A DNA stretch of 64,000 bases from Bryobacter sp. CoA8 C33 (GCA_019931185.1 JAINDK010000010.1:61529-125528), one strand, 5' to 3'. Positions 49,083 to 58,413 are shown, numbered from the stretch's first letter. Translations and numbers: made by a program. Notes: generated by a model not told the origin, from the letters alone.

Positions 49083-50300
49083 TTATCTTATCGCTTTCCA
49101 CCATTTCAAAAATGAATAAATCGCAAAAGCGCCGGTTCCAGACCAAATGAAAAGAGGTATCCGCTCGTCCGGCCGCCAGTAACCCCCCGCCACCCACCCG
49201 AGCATCGGATTGTAGGCCAGTGGCAAAAGCGCCATGGGTACAAGCCAGGGAAGTGGATTCACTTTCGTTCGCAGCAAACCCGGCAGAAGCCACGTCAAAT
49301 ACCACGGATGTATGTTTCCCGAGAAGGCGAGGAAAATCGTCACAAACCACAAGGTCAGATGGTCCCGGTCGAGGCGCGTCAACGGCAGCAGCATTCCCGC
49401 CAACAAGGACACCGTAAAGGATTGCCACTTGTCCGACAGGAATCGATAAAGAAACGCATTGTTCTGCCATCCCCCGAGAAAGCCACTGGCGAAGCGGATC
49501 TTTGTCAACCACGCCTCAACTGGCATCAGGAATGCGCAGGGGATGAGTAGCGCCGCAAACGCAGCCATGCCTGGCAGCGAATACGCCCGCGCCCACCAAA
49601 CTGGCATCAGCAGCGCCGGCCACCACTTCGTCAAGACTGCCATCGCCAGAAACCCCCAACTGACTAACCCCACACTCCACAGCCCGAGATACAGAAACAG
49701 GATCAGCCACGCGTCATTGTGGCCATTCAGCCAGAATTCAACGATCGACAGTGGCGACCAGGCCAGCAAGAGCCAGCGCTCGAAGGCCATACCCTGCCGT
49801 GCCACGAGCACAAGTAGCAGTAATTCTGCTGCCGCCCCGGATGCCTTAAGGGGCAAGCCTGCGGCGAAGACTAGCGCATGCACCGCCTCGAGCCAAGGCC
49901 CATACACCGCCGCGAAATCGTAGCCGGGAATGCGCAGGTTGATCGCGGCCATCTCCCTTGGAGTGGTCAGGTAGGGATTCAGGCCCGACAGCATCGTCCG
50001 GGCCTCCCACTCATACCGCAGCACGTCGTCGCTGAACAGCGCCGGCGGAAAAAAGCAAAGCAACCGCAAGCCCAACGCTGTCAGCCATGCGATCCGCCAG
50101 TGCGCCGCACCCGGGGTGAAATGCCTAGCCGAATAGAGGGCAAAGAGATAGGGGAGATAGGCTATACTGCAAAAGACACTGACATACAGAATCCGCGCTG
50201 CTTCGTCTTGTATCCAATAAATGCCTGGCGCCAACGCCAACCCCAGTAGGGAGGCATAGGCAATCCAGATGGGCTGTGAGGCGTGGACCAAGTCAAACAT
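49083..50300 (-). CDS. Membrane glycosyltransferase of the GT-C type (GT87-like)
   Basis: Polytopic protein of about 405 residues with roughly ten helices. The extracytoplasmic loop after helix 3 holds SDDVLRYEWEARTMLSGLNPY, the Asp-rich signature of GT-C enzymes using lipid-linked sugars; LNGHNDAW and SGNIHPWYLTWLLPG are similar to mannosyltransferases. It should add a sugar outside the cytoplasmic membrane. ATG at 50300, GGGGGAG before it. Its start codon lies one base from that of the divergent GT2 gene. Confidence 0.75.
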   Translation of the reverse strand: MFDLVHASQPIWIAYASLLGLALAPGIYWIQDEAARILYVSVFCSIAYLPYLFALYSARHFTPGAAHWRIAWLTALGLRLLCFFPPALFSDDVLRYEWEARTMLSGLNPYLTTPREMAAINLRIPGYDFAAVYGPWLEAVHALVFAAGLPLKASGAAAELLLLVLVARQGMAFERWLLLAWSPLSIVEFWLNGHNDAWLILFLYLGLWSVGLVSWGFLAMAVLTKWWPALLMPVWWARAYSLPGMAAFAALLIPCAFLMPVEAWLTKIRFASGFLGGWQNNAFLYRFLSDKWQSFTVSLLAGMLLPLTRLDRDHLTLWFVTIFLAFSGNIHPWYLTWLLPGLLRTKVNPLPWLVPMALLPLAYNPMLGWVAGGYWRPDERIPLFIWSGTGAFAIYSFLKWWKAIR

Positions 50301-50301
50301 T

Positions 50302-51909
50302 ATGCTAACCGGCTCCCCCACCACGACTGAAAAACTGATCGACGCTTTTTTAGACGATACGTTTGCCGGAGTGCACTCCCTTGCTGCCTTCGACTACTTC
50401 ATCCTCATTCCGTATTTCGTCATGCTAGCCGTACTCAGCTTCTACGGCTGTCACCGCTTCGAGATGATTCGCGGCTATTTCAAGGGTAAGAAGTGGATGC
50501 CCAAGGAGCCTGCCCGTCGCTTCCATTCGGGGGAAATGCCCCGTGTCACAATTCAGTTGCCTTTGTTCAATGAGCGTTATGTGGTCGAGCGGCTGCTCGA
50601 GAGTGCCGTCAAGGTCCGCTATCCCGAGGGTCTTCTGCAGATCCAGGTTCTCGACGATTCCACCGACGATACCGCCGCCTTCACGGAATCTCTCGTCGCC
50701 TCTTACGTCGAGCGCGGCTACAACATGGAATACCGCCATCGCAAGAACCGCACGGGCTATAAGGCTGGCGCTCTGCAGGCAGGTCTCGATTCCGCCACCG
50801 GTGAGTTGATCGCCATCTTCGATGCCGACTTCGTTCTCCCGGAAGACTTTCTCGAGAAAACCGTCGATTTCTTCACCGACTCGCAAGTCGGCGTTGTGCA
50901 AACGCGCTGGACCTATCTCAATCGCCACTTCAATCTCCTGACCGAAGTGCAAACCATGCTTCTCGACGGGCATTTTGTCCTCGAACATGGCGCCCGTGCC
51001 AGCAACGGCCTGTTTTTCAACTTCAATGGCACGGCCGGTATCATGCGCAAGACCATGATCGAGGATGCGGGCGGCTGGCAGCACGATACTCTCACCGAGG
51101 ATAGCGACCTCAGCTACCGCGCCCAGCTCAAGGGTTGGAAGTTCCTTTATCTTCCCCATGTCGAATGTCCGTCGGAACTCCCGGTGGAGACCTACAGCTT
51201 CCAGGTGCAGCAGTCCCGCTGGGCCAAGGGCCTGACCCAATGTGCCAAGAAGCTCATGCGCCTCGTGCTCGACGCCAAGATTCCCCGCCGCGTCAAACTC
51301 GAGGCCATCTGCCACCTCACTCCAAACATCTCCTACCCTCTCATGATCATTGTTTCGGCTCTCATGCTTCCGGTCATGATCGTCCGTTTCTACATGGGCC
51401 CTCTCGAGATGCTGCTGATCGACTTTCCGCTCATCATCGCGAACTTCGTCAGCCTGACCGCTTTCTATCTCATCGCGCAGCGCGAACTCGACCCCCAAGG
51501 CTGGAAGCGCACCATCTGGTTTATCCCGGCACTGATGGCAGCCGGAGTGGCCCTGACGCTGAGCAACACCAAGGCGGTTCTTGAGGCCTTGTTCGGCGTG
51601 CAAACCAGTTTCGCGCGCACCGCCAAATACAACCTCAGCGACAAGAAGATCAAGCTCGAAGCCGTTCAATACCGGCGCAAATCTGGAATATTGCCCTTCC
51701 TCGAATTGCTAATGGGGACTGGCTTTCTCGCCATGGTCTACTACTGTGTGGAGACGCTTAACCTGCTCAGCATCCCCTTCCTGATGATCTTCGTCAGCGG
51801 TTATTTCTGGGCCGGCATTAGCACGCTCTGGCAGGAATACCAGGGCCTACTACAGTTCAAGGCCGCGAAAGCAGCACTTGAAGCCGCTCCGCAGCAGCCA
51901 AACCGCTAA
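50302..51909 (+). CDS. Processive family 2 glycosyltransferase (cellulose/mannan synthase-like)
   Basis: Membrane GT2 of about 535 residues. Helix near the N-terminus, then the catalytic domain with LDDSTDD, DADF, TEDSD and QQSRWAKG (D, D, D, QxxRW), the processive beta-glycan synthase signature, followed by four to five helices. It should extend a beta-linked polysaccharide across the membrane. ATG at 50302 preferred; an in-frame ATG at 50269 is inside the divergent gene. Tail overlaps the convergent oxidoreductase gene by 53 bases. Confidence 0.86.
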   Translation: MLTGSPTTTEKLIDAFLDDTFAGVHSLAAFDYFILIPYFVMLAVLSFYGCHRFEMIRGYFKGKKWMPKEPARRFHSGEMPRVTIQLPLFNERYVVERLLESAVKVRYPEGLLQIQVLDDSTDDTAAFTESLVASYVERGYNMEYRHRKNRTGYKAGALQAGLDSATGELIAIFDADFVLPEDFLEKTVDFFTDSQVGVVQTRWTYLNRHFNLLTEVQTMLLDGHFVLEHGARASNGLFFNFNGTAGIMRKTMIEDAGGWQHDTLTEDSDLSYRAQLKGWKFLYLPHVECPSELPVETYSFQVQQSRWAKGLTQCAKKLMRLVLDAKIPRRVKLEAICHLTPNISYPLMIIVSALMLPVMIVRFYMGPLEMLLIDFPLIIANFVSLTAFYLIAQRELDPQGWKRTIWFIPALMAAGVALTLSNTKAVLEALFGVQTSFARTAKYNLSDKKIKLEAVQYRRKSGILPFLELLMGTGFLAMVYYCVETLNLLSIPFLMIFVSGYFWAGISTLWQEYQGLLQFKAAKAALEAAPQQPNR

Positions 51910-52807
51910 GTGCCGCCCCCTCCATCCGGGCTTCTCCGAATGCATCCCCCGCCAGCACCAGCGGACAGGGAGCAGTCACCACAAAGCAGGCTTCCGGATG
52001 CATTACGGAGGGCTTGGCGAACTTCCAGCGGTGCAGCTTCCAGGCCGATGCTTGGTATTGACCCAGCATTATCGCCGCCACGTCCTCGGCCGCCATCTCC
52101 CAATTACTCAAGCTGAATTCCGGTCCGGCATGGATCGTGACCGCATTGGCCACCGCCGTCAGCCCCTTGCGCTGGTTGTCGGCCATCCAACTCACCGGTT
52201 CCCCGCCCGGCAGTTGCCGCGCCCCGGGCTCAGGCAATTCCGCCGGTTGGTCGAGAATCGCCATCAGGGCCAGGCACCGTTCATATTCGATCCGCCCCAG
52301 TGTTTCCCGCTCCTCTGCGGCCAAGACAAAGTCCAGCAAAGCCAGCGTTTGCTCGACCGGCATCGTGGCAATCACCCCGTCGGCCACAAGCACTTCGCCG
52401 GAATCCGTTTCGAGGCGCCATTGCCCACCGTTCAGTGAAATTCCACTCACCTTCACCCCATTACGCACCGTGATGCCGAGCGCCAGATCCGACGCCAGTG
52501 AATTCATCCCACCCGGGGCGATATAGCGCGGATGCCCGTCCTGCTGCCCGTTGAAGCCCTTCGACCATACCTTCACCAACCCTCTGGCTTCCCAGCCGCG
52601 TTGCATGGAGGCGAACTTCTCACTGCGTACCGTGAAAAACTGCGCACCATAATCGAAGATCGCCCCCTCGAACGGCCTCGTTGCCATTCGTCCCCCTGGC
52701 CTGCTGCCTTTATCCAATACCAATGGCGGGATCCCCGCCCGGTTCAGCGCCTGTGCCGCGCTCAGCCCGCTCAGCCCCGCCCCGATAATCACAACTTGCT
52801 TTTGCAC
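51857..52807 (-). CDS. Renalase-like FAD/NAD(P)-dependent oxidoreductase
   Basis: 316 residues. FAD-binding VVIIGAGLSGLSAAQAL at the start, DKGSRPGGRMATR, FDYGAQFFTVR and, near the end, VLAGDAFGEARMEGAALSGLAAA, the second FAD motif. It matches the renalase-like/amine-oxidase group of bacteria, which oxidise wrongly isomerised NAD(P)H or amines. Substrate not certain. Confidence 0.87.
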   Translation of the reverse strand: MQKQVVIIGAGLSGLSAAQALNRAGIPPLVLDKGSRPGGRMATRPFEGAIFDYGAQFFTVRSEKFASMQRGWEARGLVKVWSKGFNGQQDGHPRYIAPGGMNSLASDLALGITVRNGVKVSGISLNGGQWRLETDSGEVLVADGVIATMPVEQTLALLDFVLAAEERETLGRIEYERCLALMAILDQPAELPEPGARQLPGGEPVSWMADNQRKGLTAVANAVTIHAGPEFSLSNWEMAAEDVAAIMLGQYQASAWKLHRWKFAKPSVMHPEACFVVTAPCPLVLAGDAFGEARMEGAALSGLAAAERLQVLLSRP

Positions 52808-52852
52808 AAAACACCATTGTCCCCCGAAAATGTTTGAAAGAGGGCAAGTCGA

Positions 52853-53629
52853 ATGTACATGGTAAGGATTCCCGGTGAACTCGAGACTTTCGGCGCTTGG
52901 CCCATTGAAGGCGCCGAAACGCGGCCCGGTGAAACCTGGGTCTATTTCTCAAGCCAAGTTGTGGCAAAAGGTTTTGCCCGTGCCCACGGTGGCCGGCTTG
53001 AACGAGCCCGTTGGGAAGTGGATCTGGCCTACCAGAAGACCTGGACTGCGAAGCCGGTCGGGGACAAATGGTGGATCGCCCCGGCCTGGGATCGCTCAGG
53101 CACTCCTCCGGGGCGCTGGCGATTGGAAATGAAGGAAGGTCTGGTATTTGGCGCTGGCGATCACGCTACTACCTGCGCCAGTCTCGAGCTGATGGAGCGC
53201 CTCAACTGGGCCGACAAACGTGTTTTCGACCTCGGCTCGGGAACCGGTATTCTCTCCGAAGCGGCCTTGCGGCTCGGCGCCCGCCTCGTCGCCGGCTGCG
53301 ATTTGGAAGCCGATGCGGCCCGCATGACCCACGGCCGTGGCGTGCTGGCCGCCCACGGGCCGAGCATGGCTTTCCGCGACGCGGCCTTCGATATCCTTCT
53401 GGTTAACATTCCCGGCTATGTTCATCTCGACCTCGCACCGGAATATGGTCGCTTGCTCACTCCCACTGGAACTCTACTGCTCAGCGGCTACTATACCTGG
53501 CAGGCCGAACGCATCGAAGCCGCTCTGCCGGGCTTTGAAAAAACGGCTCAAATCGAACGGGGCGACGGCTGGGTTGCTTCGATTTTTTCGCATGCGCGGC
53601 CAACGGCGTCCTCGGTCGCGATCAGTTGA
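52853..53629 (+). CDS. PrmA-like SAM-dependent methyltransferase
   Basis: 258 residues. The methyltransferase half has FGAGDHATTCASLELM and DLGSGTGILSEAALRLGA, both characteristic of PrmA, which methylates ribosomal protein L11. NIPG stands where PrmA has NI(L/V)A, and the N-terminal substrate domain is short and divergent. A PrmA homologue or a related protein methyltransferase. Overlaps the convergent glycosyltransferase by 82 bases. AGAGGG lies before the ATG. Confidence 0.72.
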   Translation: MYMVRIPGELETFGAWPIEGAETRPGETWVYFSSQVVAKGFARAHGGRLERARWEVDLAYQKTWTAKPVGDKWWIAPAWDRSGTPPGRWRLEMKEGLVFGAGDHATTCASLELMERLNWADKRVFDLGSGTGILSEAALRLGARLVAGCDLEADAARMTHGRGVLAAHGPSMAFRDAAFDILLVNIPGYVHLDLAPEYGRLLTPTGTLLLSGYYTWQAERIEAALPGFEKTAQIERGDGWVASIFSHARPTASSVAIS

Positions 53630-54822
53630 CCGATCCGCGCCGCCTGCCCGGTCATTGCCTCCGTCCGCTTGAGGGCTTCCGTCAGCCGACCCGCCGACAA
53701 ACGGTGGCGCGAAATGCTGGCTGCCACCCCGAGCCGCACGCATCGGTGCGCGTTATCGGGTTGGTCATGTGAAAACGGCACGACCACCATCGGCCGCCCT
53801 GCCCTCAATGCTTGGGCCGTCGTCCCCACACCCCCCTGATGCACTGTCGCCCGCCCCCGCGGCATCAGCATTGAATGCGGCGCGTAGGCCGTAACGTAGA
53901 TCTGATCCGAGCCGAACGCGGCACGATAGCTTTCGAGGTTCGTCCGCCCCACCAAGAAAACGCCACGGCCCCCCACCCGCTTCACTGCCCCGGCCGCTTC
54001 CTCATAGAAACGGCCGGGGTCGAGTACCGCGGACGTCCCGAGAGTGAACACAAACGGAGCCTCTCCCGCTCGAAGAAAATCCTCTAACTCCGCTTCCAGT
54101 CCTTGCTCCTTCCCGCTCAGCCGGTCGTAGAATGGAAAGCCGCAGATCGTTGCCGGTTGCGGAAAATCAGGCTGCTCGGCCATGAAATGCCGCGAGAACA
54201 GAATCAGATTTCCATGGGGTGATGAGTGCCCGAAAACCTTCGGAACGGCTTCCCGTGGCAACCCCTCGGCCGCCGCCACCTCATAGGCGCGCTTCAGCAG
54301 AAACTCAAACGCTTTCTCCAGTCCGCGATAGACGCCGCGCAGCATCCACACCGGCATGTATGGCAACAAAGGCATCGCGGGGATCATCGGCGCATCATAG
54401 GCCGAGAGAATCGCCGCCGGCTGCAGTGCGCTCGTCAAATACGGCTTGTTCAGTTTCGCCGCCGCCAGACTCAAGCCGATAGCGAACAGCGATCCCAACA
54501 GCACATCGGCCCCTCTCGCTTCCTCGAGCAAAATCCGGTACTGCTCGGCAATCGGTGGAAGAAACAGATCCTGCACCACGTAGCGAGTGCCATCAAATGT
54601 CGCCATCGTGCGCCGTCGCGCCTCCGCATCGTGCTCGATGTGCGATAGATCGGGGGGAATCGTCACAAACCGGATCCCTTCCGACTCCACTTTCTCCCGG
54701 TACATCGCCGAGGAGGCGAGGGTTACCTCATGGCCCCGATCCCGCAGCCCGATCGCGATTGCCAGGTAGGGGTGCAGATCCCCGAAGCTACCCATCGTCG
54801 CGATCAGTACCCGCTTAGACAT
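53548..54822 (-). CDS. Family 1 glycosyltransferase (UGT/MGT type)
   Basis: 424 residues, GT-B fold. Starts KRVLIATMGSFGDLHPYLAIA; the C-terminal domain holds FTLGTSAVLD and the nucleotide-sugar motif VHQGGVGTTAQALRAGRPMVVVPFSHDQPDNA. Such enzymes add sugars to lipids or small molecules, e.g. rhamnosyl- or sterol-type transfers. Substrate unknown. Overlaps the small upstream gene by 19 bases and the convergent PrmA-like gene by 82. Confidence 0.9.
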   Translation of the reverse strand: MSKRVLIATMGSFGDLHPYLAIAIGLRDRGHEVTLASSAMYREKVESEGIRFVTIPPDLSHIEHDAEARRRTMATFDGTRYVVQDLFLPPIAEQYRILLEEARGADVLLGSLFAIGLSLAAAKLNKPYLTSALQPAAILSAYDAPMIPAMPLLPYMPVWMLRGVYRGLEKAFEFLLKRAYEVAAAEGLPREAVPKVFGHSSPHGNLILFSRHFMAEQPDFPQPATICGFPFYDRLSGKEQGLEAELEDFLRAGEAPFVFTLGTSAVLDPGRFYEEAAGAVKRVGGRGVFLVGRTNLESYRAAFGSDQIYVTAYAPHSMLMPRGRATVHQGGVGTTAQALRAGRPMVVVPFSHDQPDNAHRCVRLGVAASISRHRLSAGRLTEALKRTEAMTGQAARIGQLIATEDAVGRACEKIEATQPSPRSI

Positions 54823-55094
54823 TCTTGAATCCTTCCCTCCGGTTTGATGACGCGCCTGATCTCAGCGGTGGATTTTCCGCTCGTGTAGACCACATCGAAG
54901 AAGCTGTCCCGCCAGGGGATCTCATCTGGAGAGCCCTGAATAAAAAGGCAGTTGGTTCGCTCGAGCGACTCCGCCAGTCGCCGTGCCGCATCAATCGCTT
55001 CGAGGTCTTCGGATACCCCGACTAATAACTCGGCCGGAATCTCCGCCCAGCCCGGCCCAAGCGGCGCCATCAATACCTTCGATTTGGATTCCAC
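54804..55094 (-). CDS. Small methyltransferase-like protein or fragment
   Basis: 96 residues. SPDEIPWRDSFFDVVYTS and STAEIRRVIKPEGRI look like the second half of a SAM methyltransferase fold, but the SAM-binding Gly-rich motif is absent. Its stop overlaps the glycosyltransferase start. May be a truncated methyltransferase or a small binding protein. Not certain to be active. Confidence 0.5.
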   Translation of the reverse strand: MESKSKVLMAPLGPGWAEIPAELLVGVSEDLEAIDAARRLAESLERTNCLFIQGSPDEIPWRDSFFDVVYTSGKSTAEIRRVIKPEGRIQECLSGY

Positions 55095-55200
55095 AATTCT
55101 ATTTTGAGATCATGAACGGGATGCCGCGCGATTTTCTCTCGTTTTTGCCGTCCGGCCTTGGCCCGGCCGCCCCCGCGAAGCGAGCGAGGAGGCACCCGCT

Positions 55201-57069
55201 CTGAGAGAACGACGGCGACAAACCCTCACCCTCGGCGGTCTCCTCGTGCTCTGTTTGGCCTTGGCCCTCTTTTTCGGCTGGAGCCAGCCGGCAGCCCAAC
55301 TCGACGGCCAGGCTTATGACTGGATGTTTTCCTCGCAGAGCCGCCCGGGGCAGAATCCAAGCTCCGTCTTGCTTGCCATCGATGAAGCCAGCCTGATCGA
55401 GATGGGCGGAGCGCGCCGCCTGCGCGAAACCCTCGGTCGCGTCCTCCCTCGTATCTGCGCCGCGAAACCACTGGCCCTAGCTGTCGATTTGATGTTATCG
55501 ACCACTGACGATCCAGATGCTGATACCGCACTCGCGAAAGCTCTCAGCCAGTGTCCCAGCGTCGTGCTGGGCGCTGACATTCTCCGCGATGCCAGCGGCT
55601 GGGAGGAGCCGATCGCCCTCTTCCGCCGGTCCGCCGCCGCCCTCGGCCATGTTCACGCCGAGCCCGACCCAGTGAGCCGCCAAATTGCCCTCGAAAAGGC
55701 CATTGGCCCCAAGCGTTACTGGGCGCTTGCGCTGGAGGCCTACCGGTTGTCCAAACAGGCCGGCCCGATTCTCGAATCTCCGCAGGATCTCGAAGTCGGC
55801 CTGCTGCTCGTCCCCGCGGCCCGGGCTACTGCGCGCAGCCTCTATATTCGCTACCTCGCTCAGCCCGTGCCGCAACTCAGCTTGCGGGACATCGACAAGA
55901 ATCCCGACCGCGCCCTCGAGTTCAGTGGCAAAGCGGTCTTTGTTGGCTACACCGACCAGAGCGCTGCTCGCGACCGTCTGATGACTCCCATGGGAAAGCT
56001 GATGACCGGCGTCGAAATCCATGCCAATCTCTATGAAACTCTGCAGTCCGGCAATTTTCTCATCGACGCCTCTCCCGCCCTCGCCTTCGGTCTTACCCTG
56101 GCTGCCGTAGCCGCTTCCGGTGCGATCTTTTTCTTCCTCAGCGGCGCTACGGCCTGGGTGTCGGCCGCCGCCTGGTTACTCCTCCTGCACTTGTTGCCGC
56201 GCTGGCTCTTCGCCAACCAAATCGTTCTTGGCCCCTCCCTGTTGCTCAGCGGCGCCTGGCTCGCCACGATCGTTTCCGCCAGCTTTCACTATTTCGTCAT
56301 CCGCCGTCAATGGCAGCGCAGCGAGGCCGACAAATCCCGCTACCAACAGGCCATCCACTTCGTAACCCACGAGATGAAAACTCCCCTTTCCGCCATCCAG
56401 GGATCAAGCGAACTTCTCTCGCGCTACAAACTCAACGAGGAAAAGCAAAAGCAGTTCGCCCAGATGATTCACTCCGAATCGAAGCGCCTCGCCTCCATGA
56501 TCCAAACCTTCCTCAATGTAGAACGCTTGGCCGAAGGCGAAATGGAGCTCAAACAGGACCTCTTTGCTCTCTCCGCTGTTCTGCTTGCTTCCCTCGACCG
56601 CGCTCGCCTGCTGGCGGAACGCAAGGAGATTGACCTCCAAGTTGGCCCGATCACGCCCGGCCAACTCCGCGGCGACAAGGAACTGCTCGAATACGCCCTC
56701 TACAACCTCCTGAACAACGCCGTCAAGTACTCGCCCGAACGCACTCAGGTGGATTGCCAGTGCGAAGCTTTCGGCAACGAAGTCCGCATCTCCATCCGTG
56801 ATCAGGGCATGGGCATGGATGCCCAAGACCTCAAGCGTATCTTCGACCGCTTCTACCGCTCCAAGCGCGCCGAAGAGAGCGGCATCTCCGGCACCGGAAT
56901 CGGCCTGAGCATTGTCAACGAGATTGTTAAGCAACACCGGGGCCGCATTGAAGTCTCCAGCGAGGTGGGCTCCGGAAGCGTTTTCACCGTTGTTTTGCCC
57001 CTTGCCTCTCCCGCTTCGCTAGACTCGGTAGAAGGTAATGCCAATTCCCGATCCACTGCTGCTGGTTGA
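55201..57069 (+). CDS. CHASE2-domain sensor histidine kinase
   Basis: Membrane kinase. First helix LGGLLVLCLALALFFG, a periplasmic CHASE2 domain (about residues 35-285; QLDGQAYDWMF and SVLLAIDEASL), three helices (about 290-365), then the kinase: phosphoacceptor His in FVTHEMKTPLSAIQ, ATPase NLLNNAVKYSPER and GTGIGLSIVNEIV. The usual start is unclear. GTG at 55246 would cut the first helix; the only other start-like codon in frame, CTG at 55201, has GAGGAGG 8 bases before it and gives a basic RERRRQ leader. Pairs with the NtrC-type gene that overlaps its end by 32 bases. Confidence 0.88.
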   Translation: MRERRRQTLTLGGLLVLCLALALFFGWSQPAAQLDGQAYDWMFSSQSRPGQNPSSVLLAIDEASLIEMGGARRLRETLGRVLPRICAAKPLALAVDLMLSTTDDPDADTALAKALSQCPSVVLGADILRDASGWEEPIALFRRSAAALGHVHAEPDPVSRQIALEKAIGPKRYWALALEAYRLSKQAGPILESPQDLEVGLLLVPAARATARSLYIRYLAQPVPQLSLRDIDKNPDRALEFSGKAVFVGYTDQSAARDRLMTPMGKLMTGVEIHANLYETLQSGNFLIDASPALAFGLTLAAVAASGAIFFFLSGATAWVSAAAWLLLLHLLPRWLFANQIVLGPSLLLSGAWLATIVSASFHYFVIRRQWQRSEADKSRYQQAIHFVTHEMKTPLSAIQGSSELLSRYKLNEEKQKQFAQMIHSESKRLASMIQTFLNVERLAEGEMELKQDLFALSAVLLASLDRARLLAERKEIDLQVGPITPGQLRGDKELLEYALYNLLNNAVKYSPERTQVDCQCEAFGNEVRISIRDQGMGMDAQDLKRIFDRFYRSKRAEESGISGTGIGLSIVNEIVKQHRGRIEVSSEVGSGSVFTVVLPLASPASLDSVEGNANSRSTAAG

Positions 57070-58372
57070 AGACGACGTGAGCGTTCGCTCGACGCTCACC
57101 ACTTTTCTCGACCTCGAAGGCTATCAGGTCGAGGCCGTCTCGAGTACCCGTGCCGCCCTCGAGAAGCTCAGCCTACGCCCCTATCCGATCGTGATCAGCG
57201 ATATCTATCTCGATGAACGCACGGGGCTCGATGTGCTCCGCGCCGCCAAGCAAGTCAACGCTGACTGCCGCGTCATCCTCATGTCCGCCCGCGGCAGCAT
57301 GGAGACTGTCATGGCCGCCACGCGTGGCGGTGCTTTCGAGTACCTCGCCAAACCCTTTGAGCTCGACGACCTGCTGGCCGCCATTCACAAAGCCGAGGCC
57401 GAACTCGCCGGCTCCCAAGCCCAAGACCGCGAAACCGATATCGACGATCTTCCCGAAACGGAAATGATCGGCAGCTCGACCCGCATGATCGAAATCTATA
57501 AGACCTTGAGCCAGGTCGCCCCCACCGATGCCAGCGTCCTGATCACCGGCGAAACCGGCACCGGCAAGGAACTCATTGCCCGCCTCATCCACTCCCACTC
57601 CAAGCGTCTGCCCGGTCCTTTCGTCCCTGTCGATTGCGGCAGCATTGCCCCTTCGCTCATCGAAGCCGAATTGTTCGGCGCCCTCAAGGGCAGCTACACC
57701 GGCGCCGACCGCGATCGCACCGGCGTCTTCGAGGCCGCCAACAAAGGTACGGTTTTCCTCGACGAAATCGGCGAGATCGACGGCCCGTTTCAGCTCAAGT
57801 TGCTTCGTTTTCTCCAGGAGCGCGAAGTCCGTCCCGTTGGCGCCAATCGCTCCCGCGCCGTCGATGTCCGCATTGTCGCCGCCACGAACCGGGATCTTCA
57901 AAAGATGGTCGAAGACGGCCGCTTCCGCGAAGATCTCTGGTTCCGCCTCAATGTGGTACGCATCCAACTGCCGCCCTTGCGCGAGCGCCGTACCGATGTC
58001 CCCCTTCTCGCCCACTTCTTTCTGCGCAAATACAACGAACGCTATGACCGCGAAGCCGTGCTTACCGCCGGCGGCCTGCAACTGCTCGAGGAACAGCACT
58101 GGCCCGGCAATGTCCGCCAGTTGCAGCATCTCTTGGAGCGGCTTGTCATCTTGAGCTCGAATGGACGTATTGACGCCGCGGCCGTCCGCGATGGCCTCGA
58201 GGACAGCTCCGGCGCCGACCCCGTCAGTGGCGAGAGCCTCAAGGAAACCGAGCGCGAGCAGATTCTCAAGGTGCTCGAGGCCACGGGCAACAACAAAAGC
58301 CGTGCCGCCAAGATCCTCGGTATCGAGCGCAAAACGCTCTATCGCAAGCTCGAACGCCTCGGCCTCGAATAG
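57038..58372 (+). CDS. NtrC-type response regulator with GSYTGA loop
   Basis: 444 residues: receiver (VEDDVSVRSTL; Asp in VISDIYLDER), AAA+ domain with GETGTGKELIARLI and VFLDEIGE, and a C-terminal Fis-type helix-turn-helix (KSRAAKILGIERKTLYRKLERL). The sigma-54 contact loop reads GSYTGA rather than GAFTGA; the Phe to Tyr and Ala to Ser changes may weaken or alter sigma-54 contact. It is the natural partner of the CHASE2 kinase. Confidence 0.93.
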   Translation: MPIPDPLLLVEDDVSVRSTLTTFLDLEGYQVEAVSSTRAALEKLSLRPYPIVISDIYLDERTGLDVLRAAKQVNADCRVILMSARGSMETVMAATRGGAFEYLAKPFELDDLLAAIHKAEAELAGSQAQDRETDIDDLPETEMIGSSTRMIEIYKTLSQVAPTDASVLITGETGTGKELIARLIHSHSKRLPGPFVPVDCGSIAPSLIEAELFGALKGSYTGADRDRTGVFEAANKGTVFLDEIGEIDGPFQLKLLRFLQEREVRPVGANRSRAVDVRIVAATNRDLQKMVEDGRFREDLWFRLNVVRIQLPPLRERRTDVPLLAHFFLRKYNERYDREAVLTAGGLQLLEEQHWPGNVRQLQHLLERLVILSSNGRIDAAAVRDGLEDSSGADPVSGESLKETEREQILKVLEATGNNKSRAAKILGIERKTLYRKLERLGLE

Positions 58373-58413
58373 CGGTCGCGCAAGCTGATATTTCCGGTCC
58401 GCGCTGTTAACAT

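Noticed and set aside
54983..55204. Plus-strand frame of 73 codons before the CHASE2 kinase
   Set aside because: Not in frame with the kinase, no motif; the real upstream extension of the kinase is in another frame.
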